NCBI GenBank assembly: GCA_022839045.1
Contig: JALHDI010000125.1
Coordinates: 1-7,371, forward strand
DNA from: Sporomusaceae bacterium
GTDB taxonomy: Bacteria; Bacillota_C; Negativicutes; Sporomusales_B; UBA7701
Direction: 5' to 3'
Length of the DNA stretch: 7,371 nt
Shown here piece after piece: positions 1-6,158 of this stretch (positions are counted from its first letter, which is position 1; each line of letters starts with the position of its first letter). The translations under genes were made by a program, and so were the position numbers. The notes beneath the pieces were generated by a model. That model was not told the DNA's origin and did not search any database. It worked only from the letters and a program-made list of their open reading frames with translations.

Positions 1-664
1 TCTGCAGGCCGGTTACGCGAAAGTCCACCGGCTGATGGACCCGGTCGTCGCAGGGGAAGAAGATGCCCATGTAGTAGGTGGCGTATAGGCCTTCCGGCCT
101 CGCCTCTGGGCCGACGAAATTCAGCTCCGGATACGACGGAGCGAAGATGTCGGCCAGCTTTTCGTCCATGGCGACATAGACCTCGCAGCCGTGGACATGC
201 TTGAAGACCTGGGCGTAGGGGAACCAGGCGATGACGTCGCCGAGCGTGCCGGTGGGGAACTTGATGAACACTCTTTTTCCGGCGGGGCTGAAATCATGGC
301 TGAACACCAGCTTGTCCGCCAGATAGACCTCCAGGCCGAAGTTGACGTAGTACTTCTTGGTGCTGGTGACGAATACGTTCGAAGCCCGGGCGTCGTAGAG
401 GGTGACGCCGGCGTCGCGGTCGGTGAACTTCACCCGCCAGTCGCCCTCCGGCACCTTGACGCGCAGACCGTAGTTGAAGTCGAACTCCAGGCCAGCGATG
501 TCCGTCTTGCAGGTCAGCGGCCCGGGATCGATGACGAAGTACGGCTTCCTGTCCGGCCGGGCCCCGGCCGGTCCGCCCGCGACCCGAGTCTGGGTTTGGG
601 TTTGGTTTTGCTCGGCCGCTTCGCTTTTGATTTGGTTCTCGTCGTTTATCGGCAGATCGCTCAC
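1..664 (-). CDS. Autotransporter strand-loop-strand O-heptosyltransferase (Aah/TibC-like), N-terminal 221 codons, cut by the left edge
   Basis: The family transfers heptose from an ADP-heptose donor to serine/threonine residues of autotransporter passenger repeats in the cytoplasm before export. My translation starts at GTG 664-662 and reads, after a variable Q/T-rich leader (NQTQTQTR), a beta-rich segment with GDWRVKFTDRDAGVTLYDA, TSTKKYYVNFGLEVYLADK and FIKFPTGTLGDVIAWFPYA, then HGCEVYVAMDEKL and YATYYMGIFFPCDDR. These recall the N-terminal half of the Aah/TibC heptosyltransferases (from memory, no search). The rest, including the iron-finger cysteines described for TibC, lies outside the window. 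The GTG start is backed by AGGAGG eight bases upstream and a 4-nt GTGA overlap with the stop of the preceding small gene, so the two are probably translationally coupled. The presence of the family implies an outer membrane and an autotransporter substrate, neither of which is in view. Confidence 0.82.
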   Translation of the reverse strand, partial: MSDLPINDENQIKSEAAEQNQTQTQTRVAGGPAGARPDRKPYFVIDPGPLTCKTDIAGLEFDFNYGLRVKVPEGDWRVKFTDRDAGVTLYDARASNVFVTSTKKYYVNFGLEVYLADKLVFSHDFSPAGKRVFIKFPTGTLGDVIAWFPYAQVFKHVHGCEVYVAMDEKLADIFAPSYPELNFVGPEARPEGLYATYYMGIFFPCDDRVHQPVDFRVTGLQ

Positions 665-1038
665 GTCGTGCCCCTCCTCTCGTCCGTCGCCGCGGCGGTG
701 CCGTCGCTTGCCGGCGCGCCGCCCGCAATCAGCCGCGCCAGCTCGCTTACCGGCGCCCTCTCCGGCGTCCGGCCGTCGAAAACGACCAGGGTGTCGGTCG
801 CCGCCTCCACGGCGATCACCGACAGCCCGGGGTGCTCCAGGCGCAATGCTTCCACCGTCTCAGGGCCTGCGAACTCGCCGACGACCACCTCCGGGCGCAG
901 CATTTTGAGTTCATTAGCCGCTTTATCAGGACAGGCGTCGATTGCCACTATCCTCAGCCGGCTGTTTTGCCGCAGACTGGCCGCCAACCCGGAGAGATAC
1001 ACCGAATTTCCGCAGAATACGACTTCTCTCTGCTTCAA
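661..1038 (-). CDS. Small receiver-like (pseudo-response-regulator) protein without output domain
   Basis: About 125 residues with the alternating strand/helix pattern of a CheY-like receiver: VVFCGNSVYLSGLAASL, LRIVAID, MLRPEVVVGEF, LSVIAVEA, and a final helix SELARLIAGG. The acidic pair normally after strand 1 is replaced by Gly-Asn (FCGNS), and the place of the phospho-acceptor Asp in the usual P-D-x-x-x-x-D pattern carries Glu (PEVVVGEF). Phosphotransfer is therefore unlikely; that is inference. No DNA-binding domain follows. I prefer the TTG start at 1038, because it sits directly before the first strand (KQREVVFCGN) and has GGTGG six bases upstream. An ATG at 1098 would add 20 unconvincing residues and has a poor ribosome binding site. 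It also overlaps a weak promoter-like pair (TTGCTA at 1120-1115, TGATAT at 1097-1092, 17-nt spacer). The gene overlaps the heptosyltransferase gene by 4 nt, suggesting a role linked to surface glycosylation. Confidence 0.7.
   Translation of the reverse strand: MKQREVVFCGNSVYLSGLAASLRQNSRLRIVAIDACPDKAANELKMLRPEVVVGEFAGPETVEALRLEHPGLSVIAVEAATDTLVVFDGRTPERAPVSELARLIAGGAPASDGTAAATDERRGTT
673..678 (-). promoter_or_regulatory. Ribosome binding site deciding the GTG start of the heptosyltransferase gene
   Basis: On the minus strand AGGAGG is followed by an 8-nt spacer and GTG at 664-662. The site lies inside the last codons of the upstream gene, whose TGA overlaps the GTG. Confidence 0.75.
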
Positions 1039-1134
1039 TTCTCGCCACCGACCTTCGCTTATCGATATTTTGTACACCCAATTTTGCCGAAATATCATTT
1101 CTCAAGATGAATATTAGCAAAAAATGGCGAAAAA

Positions 1135-1158
1135 GCCACTAGACGAAAGTCTAGTGGC
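1135..1158 (-). terminator. Second of two tandem rho-independent terminators behind the response regulator gene
   Basis: A perfect 10-bp stem, GCCACTAGAC / GTCTAGTGGC, with a 4-nt loop. On the minus strand it is followed by TTTTT and, after CGCCA, by TTTTTT. It backs up the hairpin at 1166-1193 and insulates the downstream receiver-like/heptosyltransferase pair from read-through. Confidence 0.8.
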
Positions 1159-1165
1159 AAATAAA

Positions 1166-1193
1166 AAAAAGTATAGTTTTCACTATACTTTTT
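1166..1193 (-). terminator. First tandem terminator behind the response regulator gene (potentially bidirectional)
   Basis: An 11-bp perfect stem, AAAAAGTATAG / CTATACTTTTT, around a 6-nt loop, beginning 11 nt after the TAA of the response regulator gene. The 3' arm ends in a U-run on both strands, so it can act in either direction. Confidence 0.75.
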
Positions 1194-1203
1194 CGCTTCA
1201 TTA

Positions 1204-1881
1204 TTAGTTTTCGCTTCCTTCTTTTCCCGGCACGACCACCAATCCCAGTCCGGCGGCAAAGGCGACCGCCTGGGACTTGTTCTCGAGCTGGAGCCTGGCG
1301 GTAATCTCGCCCATATGGTATTTTATCGCCGCCTCGCTGATACCCAGCTTATCGCCGACTTCCTTATAGGTAAGGCCGCCGGCGACGAGCCCCAGAATCT
1401 CCCCCTGCCGCGGGGTGAGGAGCGCCGTCCTGGCGGCAGCCTCCTCCCTTGCTTTCCGCACATTTTCGCGCCTGGCGAACTCGGCCAGTATCTTCGCGGC
1501 CAGGCCGGGCGACAACGGCGTCTCGCCGTTGGCCATCCCCGACAGTTGCTGCAAAAACTGCTCCTTGGCCATACCCTTAAGCAAATAGCCGCTAGCCCCG
1601 GCCTTGATCGCCTCGAACAGGTGGGCGTCATCCTGGGATACTGTCAGCATTACGACTTTTACAGCGGGAAGCCTTGCCTTGATCAGCCGGGTGGCCTCGA
1701 TACCGCCGCCGCCGGGCATCTGGACATCCATCAAGATGACGTCGGGGTTAAGCTCTTCCGCCTTGCGCAGAGCCTCCGGGCCGCTTTGGGCCGTTTCCGC
1801 CACCTCGATATCGTTGGCGGCCAGCATATTCCCCAGGCCTTCGAGAAACAAAGCATTGTCGTCTACCAGCAATACTTTCAT
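1204..1881 (-). CDS. NarL/LuxR-family response regulator
   Basis: A complete 225-residue response regulator that binds DNA when phosphorylated. The receiver domain (about 1-118) has all the canonical residues: the acidic pair D7/D8, phospho-acceptor D52 in PDVILMDVQMP, T80 and K102 (GYLLKG). A linker rich in charged residues leads to a GerE/LuxR-type HTH (about 152-212) reading LTPRQGEILGLVAGGLTYKEV, followed by ISEAAIKYHMGEITARL. The ATG is preceded by AGAAGG with a 5-nt spacer. The gene starts 15 nt after the stop of the histidine kinase, so the two form an operon and a cognate pair. A tandem terminator follows. Targets cannot be told from the sequence. The reading frame is intact, unlike that of its kinase partner. 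Confidence 0.93.
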   Translation of the reverse strand: MKVLLVDDNALFLEGLGNMLAANDIEVAETAQSGPEALRKAEELNPDVILMDVQMPGGGGIEATRLIKARLPAVKVVMLTVSQDDAHLFEAIKAGASGYLLKGMAKEQFLQQLSGMANGETPLSPGLAAKILAEFARRENVRKAREEAAARTALLTPRQGEILGLVAGGLTYKEVGDKLGISEAAIKYHMGEITARLQLENKSQAVAFAAGLGLVVVPGKEGSEN

Positions 1882-1896
1882 TGCATCCTTCTCCCT

Positions 1897-2472
1897 CTAC
1901 CCTCCGCCTTGCGCCAGCGGCAGCGTTATGACCACCGTCGTCCCGGCATTCGGCGCCGACTCGACCCGGAGCCGCCCCCCCGTCTCCCGGGTTCTTTCCT
2001 CCATGATTCTCAGCCCGTAGCTCCCTTTTTTCCCTGCCGCCAGAGCAGGGTCAAAACCCCGCCCGTCATCCTCCACCCTGATCTCGGCGGCATCCCCGTG
2101 CCGCCTGACGAATACCTTTACATGGCGGGCGGCGGCGTGTTTTCTTACATTGGTCAACGCCTCCTGGACGATCCTCAACAGCTGAGCTTCGGAAGTCGGC
2201 GGCAGTCGGCCGGCGGCTAGCCCCTCTTCGACGACCAGTTCGGCGTCGATATTGTTGTTCTGACGGAACCACTGCAGATAGTCCGCCAGCGTCCGCCACA
2301 AGCCGTGCTCCTCGCCGGTTGCCGTCCGCAGCCCCGCGATCGACTCGCGGATATCGACGTGAACATCCCTCGTGATCCCGGCCAGTCTTTCCAGCAGCGC
2401 ATCGGCCCGGGCCGGCTCGTTCTTGGCCAGCAGCGAGCGCGCCGCTTCCACCTGCATGTTTATATACCCCAC
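1897..2472 (-). CDS. C-terminal part of frameshifted sensor histidine kinase (DHp helices and HATPase_c)
   Basis: This frame continues the HisKA_3 dimerisation helices directly after the phospho-acceptor histidine, which lies in the other frame. It begins GYINMQVEAARSLLAK, then DVHVDIRESIAGLRT, and carries an HATPase_c domain with N box QEALTNVRKHA (Asn near residue 108), G1 box EDDGRGFD and G2 box GSYGLRIMEER. The GTG at 2472 is only the first start in this frame. It has no convincing ribosome binding site, and a product starting there would lack the histidine. Restoring one G in the GGGG run at 2467-2470 joins it to the upstream frame and gives GQLWGYINMQ, the usual family sequence, and one protein of 579 residues. 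It ends with TAG 15 nt before the response regulator gene. Confidence 0.85.
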   Translation of the reverse strand: MGYINMQVEAARSLLAKNEPARADALLERLAGITRDVHVDIRESIAGLRTATGEEHGLWRTLADYLQWFRQNNNIDAELVVEEGLAAGRLPPTSEAQLLRIVQEALTNVRKHAAARHVKVFVRRHGDAAEIRVEDDGRGFDPALAAGKKGSYGLRIMEERTRETGGRLRVESAPNAGTTVVITLPLAQGGG

Positions 2473-3635
2473 AACTGGCCGGCGCCATCGTGCAGCTCCC
2501 GCCCCAGCCGATCCCGTTCCGCCATGATCGACAGCGCCTTCTGCTGCTCGACTATCTGGGCTTGAACCCGCTTCAGTTCGGTCGTATCATGGAGGACGAT
2601 CGCCTTGCCGATATTCATATTGCCCCAGCCTATCAGCGGCGTGACGTGGTACGAATAATCCCCGCTGCCCTCCAGACGGATTTCTCCCTCCGACGCTGCC
2701 CTGATGTCCAGCAGCGCAGTCATCGCCGGCCAGGACGCGAATATCTCCCGGAAATGTCTGCCGATCAGAGCCGGGGCTTTATCGCCGAACCGCCGCTGGG
2801 CGGACGGATTGAGTTCCATTATATAGTCCTGTATATAGTCCTGGTCGTCGGTGATGATCAGACTGTCGTCGATATTGCCGATTACGGTCGACTCAGCCAG
2901 GGGCATCAGGCTGAGGACCCGTAGGCGGAAAAAGAGCCACGTCCAGGCCAGGCCGCTCAGCAGGAAAGCCAGCGGCAGCGGCGGGATAATGCCGGGCTGC
3001 TGGTCGATGGCCCACAGGATATGCCCGGCCAAAGATAACAGGGGATCGGCCGGCAGCGCCGCGATCTGCCACCGCCGCAGGCCGGAGGCCCTTCGCGCCC
3101 AGATGACGCACAGCACACTGACCAACAAGAACTGGCAATAGGCTATGCCCATAACGGCCCAGTAAAGCGGGCCACGGACGATGCCGAAGGTGACCCCGTC
3201 CCAAACCACGCCGCGCCAGAACCAGCCGTGCCATCCGGTAGTCAGGAGCGCCACCATACAAAAGGCGGTCAGCGCAATCAGCGACGATACGACCGTCCGG
3301 GCAAGCCGTCCCTTCTGCTCGGCGATGTTCACGACGAACAATAAAAACGTAGGAATTATGACCAAAGCGCTCATTTGCTGGATTTTGACCCAGAAAACCT
3401 TATCCGCCAACGACGGGCTGACGGTAACCATAACCAGAGCCAGGAGAAAGCTAGCCCGGAGAGAGAGGCTGAGAACCCAATAGCGGGCCGCCGGCGTCTT
3501 GCGGTACTGAAAAGCGTACCCCGCCAGCGCTGCCAACACCGCCGCCGCCAGCAGATAGAACCAGATGTCGTTTATCGGATGATAGATCATCAACTGCCAT
3601 GTCGCTATGCCCGTCGGTGACGTATATATATCCAC
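2460..3635 (-). CDS. N-terminal part of frameshifted sensor histidine kinase (7TM sensor, PAS, HisKA_3 with His)
   Basis: The sensing half of a membrane histidine kinase. About seven hydrophobic segments are visible (roughly residues 24-42, 54-73, 87-104, 114-132, 158-177, 195-213, 222-240), matching the 7TM histidine kinase N-terminal region. A PAS domain follows (about 245-365; IDDSLIITDDQ, NPSAQRRFG, VLHDTTELKR), then a short coiled coil and the phospho-acceptor motif ERDRLGRELHDGAGQ with His382. The frame stops two codons after GQLWG because of a net one-base loss. The GTG start at 3635 has AGAGGA eight bases upstream; an ATG at 3660 would hit a stop at once. A 12-bp tandem duplication repeats QDYI in the PAS domain (residues 265-272). 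With the C-terminal piece it would signal to the response regulator at 1204-1881. The ligand is unknown. As written, the product is membrane-bound and lacks the ATPase domain. Confidence 0.87.
   Translation of the reverse strand: MDIYTSPTGIATWQLMIYHPINDIWFYLLAAAVLAALAGYAFQYRKTPAARYWVLSLSLRASFLLALVMVTVSPSLADKVFWVKIQQMSALVIIPTFLLFVVNIAEQKGRLARTVVSSLIALTAFCMVALLTTGWHGWFWRGVVWDGVTFGIVRGPLYWAVMGIAYCQFLLVSVLCVIWARRASGLRRWQIAALPADPLLSLAGHILWAIDQQPGIIPPLPLAFLLSGLAWTWLFFRLRVLSLMPLAESTVIGNIDDSLIITDDQDYIQDYIMELNPSAQRRFGDKAPALIGRHFREIFASWPAMTALLDIRAASEGEIRLEGSGDYSYHVTPLIGWGNMNIGKAIVLHDTTELKRVQAQIVEQQKALSIMAERDRLGRELHDGAGQLWGI
2467..2470 (-). other. Frameshift point in the histidine kinase (G run, apparent loss of one G)
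   Basis: On the minus strand TTGT is followed by GGGG and TATATA. Four Gs put TAA in frame two codons later; five Gs would read Q-L-W-G-Y-I-N-M-Q and continue through the kinase core. No slippery heptamer that would re-pair well in the -1 frame is visible. A true deletion, phase variation or a base-calling error are the options. Confidence 0.85.
2820..2843 (-). repeat. Perfect 12-bp tandem duplication inside the PAS domain
   Basis: CAGGACTATATA occurs twice in direct succession on the coding strand and adds a second Gln-Asp-Tyr-Ile. It keeps the frame. It falls in the loop/strand just before MELNPSAQRRFG, where PAS domains normally have a short turn. Confidence 0.9.
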
Positions 3636-3700
3636 GCCTCAGATCCTCTCAGCGTCACATGATAAACCACTTCATTTTACAATATTCGCCAAATTTCAAC

Positions 3701-3709
3701 CTCCTCCTG
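3701..3709 (-). promoter_or_regulatory. Orphan Shine-Dalgarno sequence upstream of the kinase gene
   Basis: AGGAGGAGG on the minus strand is an ideal ribosome binding site, but only very short frames follow. One possibility is TTG seven bases on, giving about six codons and ending at a TGA that overlaps an ATG with a further six codons. It could serve a leader peptide of the kinase operon or be a relic. Nothing shows that it is used. Confidence 0.35.
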
Positions 3710-3753
3710 CATACTCTTGGGCCTAGCGCGCACGGCATATGCCCCCAAACGCA

Positions 3754-3779
3754 AAAACAGCGGCCTCTGCCGCTGTTTT
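3754..3779 (-). terminator. Rho-independent terminator behind the catalase remnant
   Basis: A perfect 11-bp stem, AAAACAGCGGC / GCCGCTGTTTT, with a 4-nt loop. It lies 11 nt past the TAA at 3793-3791 on the minus strand and is followed there by one more T, then GCG and TTT. Its position fits the end of the former catalase gene, and it also separates that gene from the kinase operon. It could work in both directions. Confidence 0.75.
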
Positions 3780-3790
3780 CCCTTTTTCCC

Positions 3791-4004
3791 TTACTTCTCC
3801 GTCCGGTGCCCATCCAGCAGCGCTTGCTGTCAGCCATCCACTCCTCCACCGTATTCAGCATCTTGCCGAACCGCTGAAAGTGGACCACCTCCCGCTCCCA
3901 CAGGAACCGGAGCGTATCCTTCCCGCATTCGTCGCCGTGCAGGCGATAAGATGCTCGTACGTAGTGCGGGCCTTCTGTTCGGCCGCCATATCCTCCACAA
4001 GGTA
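3791..4004 (-). pseudogene. Decayed manganese catalase (CotJC-like) C-terminal remnant
   Basis: Reading the minus strand by eye, three frames in succession carry one recognisable family sequence. The first (from about 4001) gives LVEDMAAEQKARTTYEHLI. The second gives KDTLRFLWEREVVHFQRFGKM and LNTVEEWMADSKR. The third gives LLDGHRTEK followed by TAA at 3793-3791. EDMAAEQKAR and REVVHFQRFG are hallmark stretches of manganese catalase/CotJC; they contain Glu and His residues of the kind that bind the dimanganese site. Two apparent one-base losses (near 3926, in a GGG run, and near 3820) separate the frames. An in-frame TAA at 4007-4005 and the absence of recognisable homology upstream show that the N-terminal half is missing. 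A terminator follows directly. In sporeformers CotJC is a spore-coat protein. The remnant cannot encode a working enzyme. Confidence 0.78.
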
Positions 4005-4147
4005 TTAATCCTTCACCTGGAAATATTTTAAAAATCCAAATACCTCAAAGCCGAGGTTAAAGCGATTTTACGGAAAATTTCATTTACCCATTAACGGGGC
4101 CGGCCGAGTATGTTATTCTTAAATTGGAATTTTTGTAATATTCTGGT

Positions 4148-4157
4148 GGGGGGTGAT
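4148..4157 (+). promoter_or_regulatory. Ribosome binding site deciding the ATG at 4161
   Basis: GGGGGGTGAT, three bases before ATG 4161, pairs well with the 16S tail through GGTGAT. It supports 4161 rather than the ATG at 4110, which lacks a comparable site and would add 17 residues before the ferredoxin domain. Confidence 0.7.
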
Positions 4158-4160
4158 GCC

Positions 4161-6158
4161 ATGCCAGATGTTATCACCACAATCAAAGACCGCTGCAAGC
4201 GGTGCTACGCCTGCGTGAGGAACTGTCCGGTCAAAGCGGTGAAGATTACCGGCGGGCAGGCCGAAGTAATACAGGAACGCTGCATAGCCTGCGGCAATTG
4301 CGAGAAGGTCTGCGCGCAAAAAGCCAAATTAGTTTTAAATAGCATCGATAATGTAAAAGGTTTATTGAAGGACACGAAAGTTATCGCCATTCTTGCGCCC
4401 TCGTTTGTCGCCGCCTTTCACGCTCTTCCCTGGCGGCAGGTGATCAGCGCGCTGCGGGCCCTCGGCTTTGCCGAGGTCTGGTCGGTGGCCGTCGGCGCCG
4501 AACTGGTGGTGCGCGAATATGCCAAGCTGATGCTCAATTCACCGCCGATGCCGATCATTGCCAGCAATTGTCCGGCCCTCGTCGGCCTCGTCACCAAGCA
4601 CTACCCCGAATTGATTCCTAATTTGGCGCCGATTCTGTCCCCCATGCTGACGACGGCCAAAATCGTCAAAAACGAGTACGGCGATGCCGTCAAGGTGGTT
4701 TTTATCGGCCCCTGTATCGCCAAGAAGGCCGAGGCGCTCGATCCGGGCAACCTCGGGCTGGTGGACGCGGTGCTGACTTTTAAGGAATTGCATTCACTGC
4801 TGCAGGAAATCGATGCGGAAAATTTGCCGCCCAGTATTTTTGACGGTGTCCAACCCTCGCATGGCCGCCTTTTTCCGCTGGCGGGAGCATTGACCGAATT
4901 GTTGAATACGCCCCGCGATTTATGCAGCACCCCTCTCCACGTTTCGGTCGAAGGCGCCAAAGACTGCCTGGAAACGCTCAAATCGGTCGCCGACGGACGT
5001 TATCAGCCCAAACTGATCGACGCCCTTTTTTGCCGCGGCTGTATCGACGGGCCGGAGATAGACAGTGAGGTGAATATCTGGGAGCGCCGGCAGACCTTAA
5101 TCAGCTACGCCGCGGAAGGAGGCCTGCAGGAGCGCGGTTGGCAGAATGCCAATCTGGTAAAATATTTTTTCCTCGACCTCAAATGTGGTTTCAGCGATCA
5201 AAAATCACCGCTGCCATATCCCAGCGAGGAAGAGCTCCGCCAAATCCTCAAGGCGACCGACAAACTGAACCCGGATGACGAGCTCAATTGCGGCGCCTGC
5301 GGCTATGCATCCTGCCGGGAGAAGGCGGTCGCCGTCTACCAGGGAATCGCGGAAAACGAGATGTGTCTGCCTTATACTTTTGCCCAGAAGAATCGGCTGC
5401 TCGAGCAGATGTCCGCGGATTTGGAAACAGTCCGCCAGTTGAACAAAGAACTCGACGGGATCATCGAGTCCTCGTACGACGGCATGTATGTCACCGACGG
5501 CCAAGGGGTAATCCTGCGGGCCAACGCCGCCTTCAAGCGCATCATCGGCCCGGAGGGGCAGAGCGTTATCGGCGTTCACTGTAAGGATCTGGAAAGGGAA
5601 AAAATAATTTACCCTTCGGCTACCCTTTTGGTTCTGCGGGAAAAGCGCCCGGTGACCGTCATGCAGGAAACCAAAACCGGCAAAAAGGTGCTTGCCACAA
5701 GTACGCCGATTTTCGACGAGCGCAACGTCATTGTCCGCATCGTCGGGAACACCCGGGATTTGACCGAACTGAGCAATTTGCGGCTGCAAATCGAGGAAGC
5801 GGAAAAACTGAAAAAATATGTTCAGGCCAACCAGGCAAGCGTCTCACCGCCGGGCGATATGGTTGCCTACAGCCTGGAAATGGGAAAAGTGCTGCTGACC
5901 GCCACCAAAGTGGCCGGCGTAGACTCTACGGTGCTCATCCTGGGGGAATCGGGCGTGGGCAAGGAAGTCGTGGCCCGCTTTATCCACCGCTTGAGTCTGC
6001 GCCAAAACGGCCCCTTCATCAAAATCAACTGCGGCGCAATCCCCGAAACGCTCATCGAATCAGAGCTGTTCGGCTACGAGACCGGGGCCTTCACCGGGGC
6101 CAAACGCAAAACCGGGGCTGATCGAGCAGGCCAACAACGGCACGTTGTTTCTGGATGA
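4161..6158 (+). CDS. Hydrogenase-scaffold sigma-54 activator: ferredoxin, H-cluster-like, Fe-S and PAS domains and half of AAA+ (truncated by frameshift)
   Basis: A 665-residue product as written. Domains in order: two [4Fe-4S] ferredoxin motifs (Cys12/15/18/22 and Cys41/44/47/51); an [FeFe]-hydrogenase large-subunit-like domain (about 70-360) with Cys137 (ASNCPALV), Cys185 (GPCIAKKAE) and Cys291/294 (FCRGCIDGP); a four-Cys Fe-S domain (Cys377/380/385/402, CGACGYASC); a short coiled coil; PAS (about 430-545); and the start of a sigma-54 AAA+ domain with Walker A GESGVGKE (595-602) and GAFTGA (642-647). After KRKT the frame reads nonsense and ends at 6156-6158. Walker B, the arginine finger and HTH lie in another frame downstream. 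The sensor resembles sensory hydrogenases. Substitutions at the active-site loop suggest sensing rather than turnover (inference). It sits upstream of a NuoE-type gene with a sigma-54 promoter, its likely target. It could sense H2, redox state or Fe-S status. Confidence 0.88.
   Translation: MPDVITTIKDRCKRCYACVRNCPVKAVKITGGQAEVIQERCIACGNCEKVCAQKAKLVLNSIDNVKGLLKDTKVIAILAPSFVAAFHALPWRQVISALRALGFAEVWSVAVGAELVVREYAKLMLNSPPMPIIASNCPALVGLVTKHYPELIPNLAPILSPMLTTAKIVKNEYGDAVKVVFIGPCIAKKAEALDPGNLGLVDAVLTFKELHSLLQEIDAENLPPSIFDGVQPSHGRLFPLAGALTELLNTPRDLCSTPLHVSVEGAKDCLETLKSVADGRYQPKLIDALFCRGCIDGPEIDSEVNIWERRQTLISYAAEGGLQERGWQNANLVKYFFLDLKCGFSDQKSPLPYPSEEELRQILKATDKLNPDDELNCGACGYASCREKAVAVYQGIAENEMCLPYTFAQKNRLLEQMSADLETVRQLNKELDGIIESSYDGMYVTDGQGVILRANAAFKRIIGPEGQSVIGVHCKDLEREKIIYPSATLLVLREKRPVTVMQETKTGKKVLATSTPIFDERNVIVRIVGNTRDLTELSNLRLQIEEAEKLKKYVQANQASVSPPGDMVAYSLEMGKVLLTATKVAGVDSTVLILGESGVGKEVVARFIHRLSLRQNGPFIKINCGAIPETLIESELFGYETGAFTGAKRKTGADRAGQQRHVVSG
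6108..6117 (+). other. Frameshift point in the sigma-54 activator
   Basis: GAKR ends at 6107 in one frame, and [21 protein letters not shown] begins at 6112 in the next. The bases between and around are AAAA CC GGGG. Canonical activators read roughly GAKREGKPGLIE, so the data fit either one extra base in the A or G run or a 5-bp deletion that removed most of the Glu-Gly codons. The 5-bp deletion would account for the canonical spacing. Confidence 0.87.

Noticed and set aside
191..1117. Long plus-strand open frame of 308 codons over the left region
   Set aside because: It lies antisense to two minus-strand genes with recognisable families and good ribosome binding sites. Its translation has low complexity and no family resemblance, and it is a by-product of high GC.
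1315..2220. Plus-strand open frame of 301 codons
   Set aside because: Antisense to the response regulator and kinase ATPase domain, with no motif of its own.
2455..2480. Programmed -1 ribosomal frameshift in the kinase
   Set aside because: The P- and A-site codons TGG and GGT do not form a slippery heptamer with good re-pairing, and I see no clear downstream stimulatory structure. A simple indel explains it.
3655..3888. Minus-strand open frame of 77 codons taken as a small gene
   Set aside because: Only its first third resembles a protein family (manganese catalase). The rest reads through a terminator hairpin, so it is one frame of the pseudogene rather than a gene.
4042..4057. Hairpin ACCTC-N6-GAGGT as a terminator
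   Set aside because: The stem is only five base pairs and no proper U-run follows on either strand.
4136..4141. TAATAT as the -10 box of the activator promoter
   Set aside because: No acceptable -35 at 16-18 nt, and transcription would start inside the ribosome binding site.
4110..4160. Upstream ATG at 4110 as the start of the activator
   Set aside because: No good Shine-Dalgarno site; the added residues are unlike the family, whereas 4161 has GGGGGGTGAT directly before it and starts at the ferredoxin domain.
5205..5789. Minus-strand open frame of 194 codons
   Set aside because: Antisense to the Fe-S and PAS domains of the activator; its sequence mirrors those codons and matches nothing recognisable.
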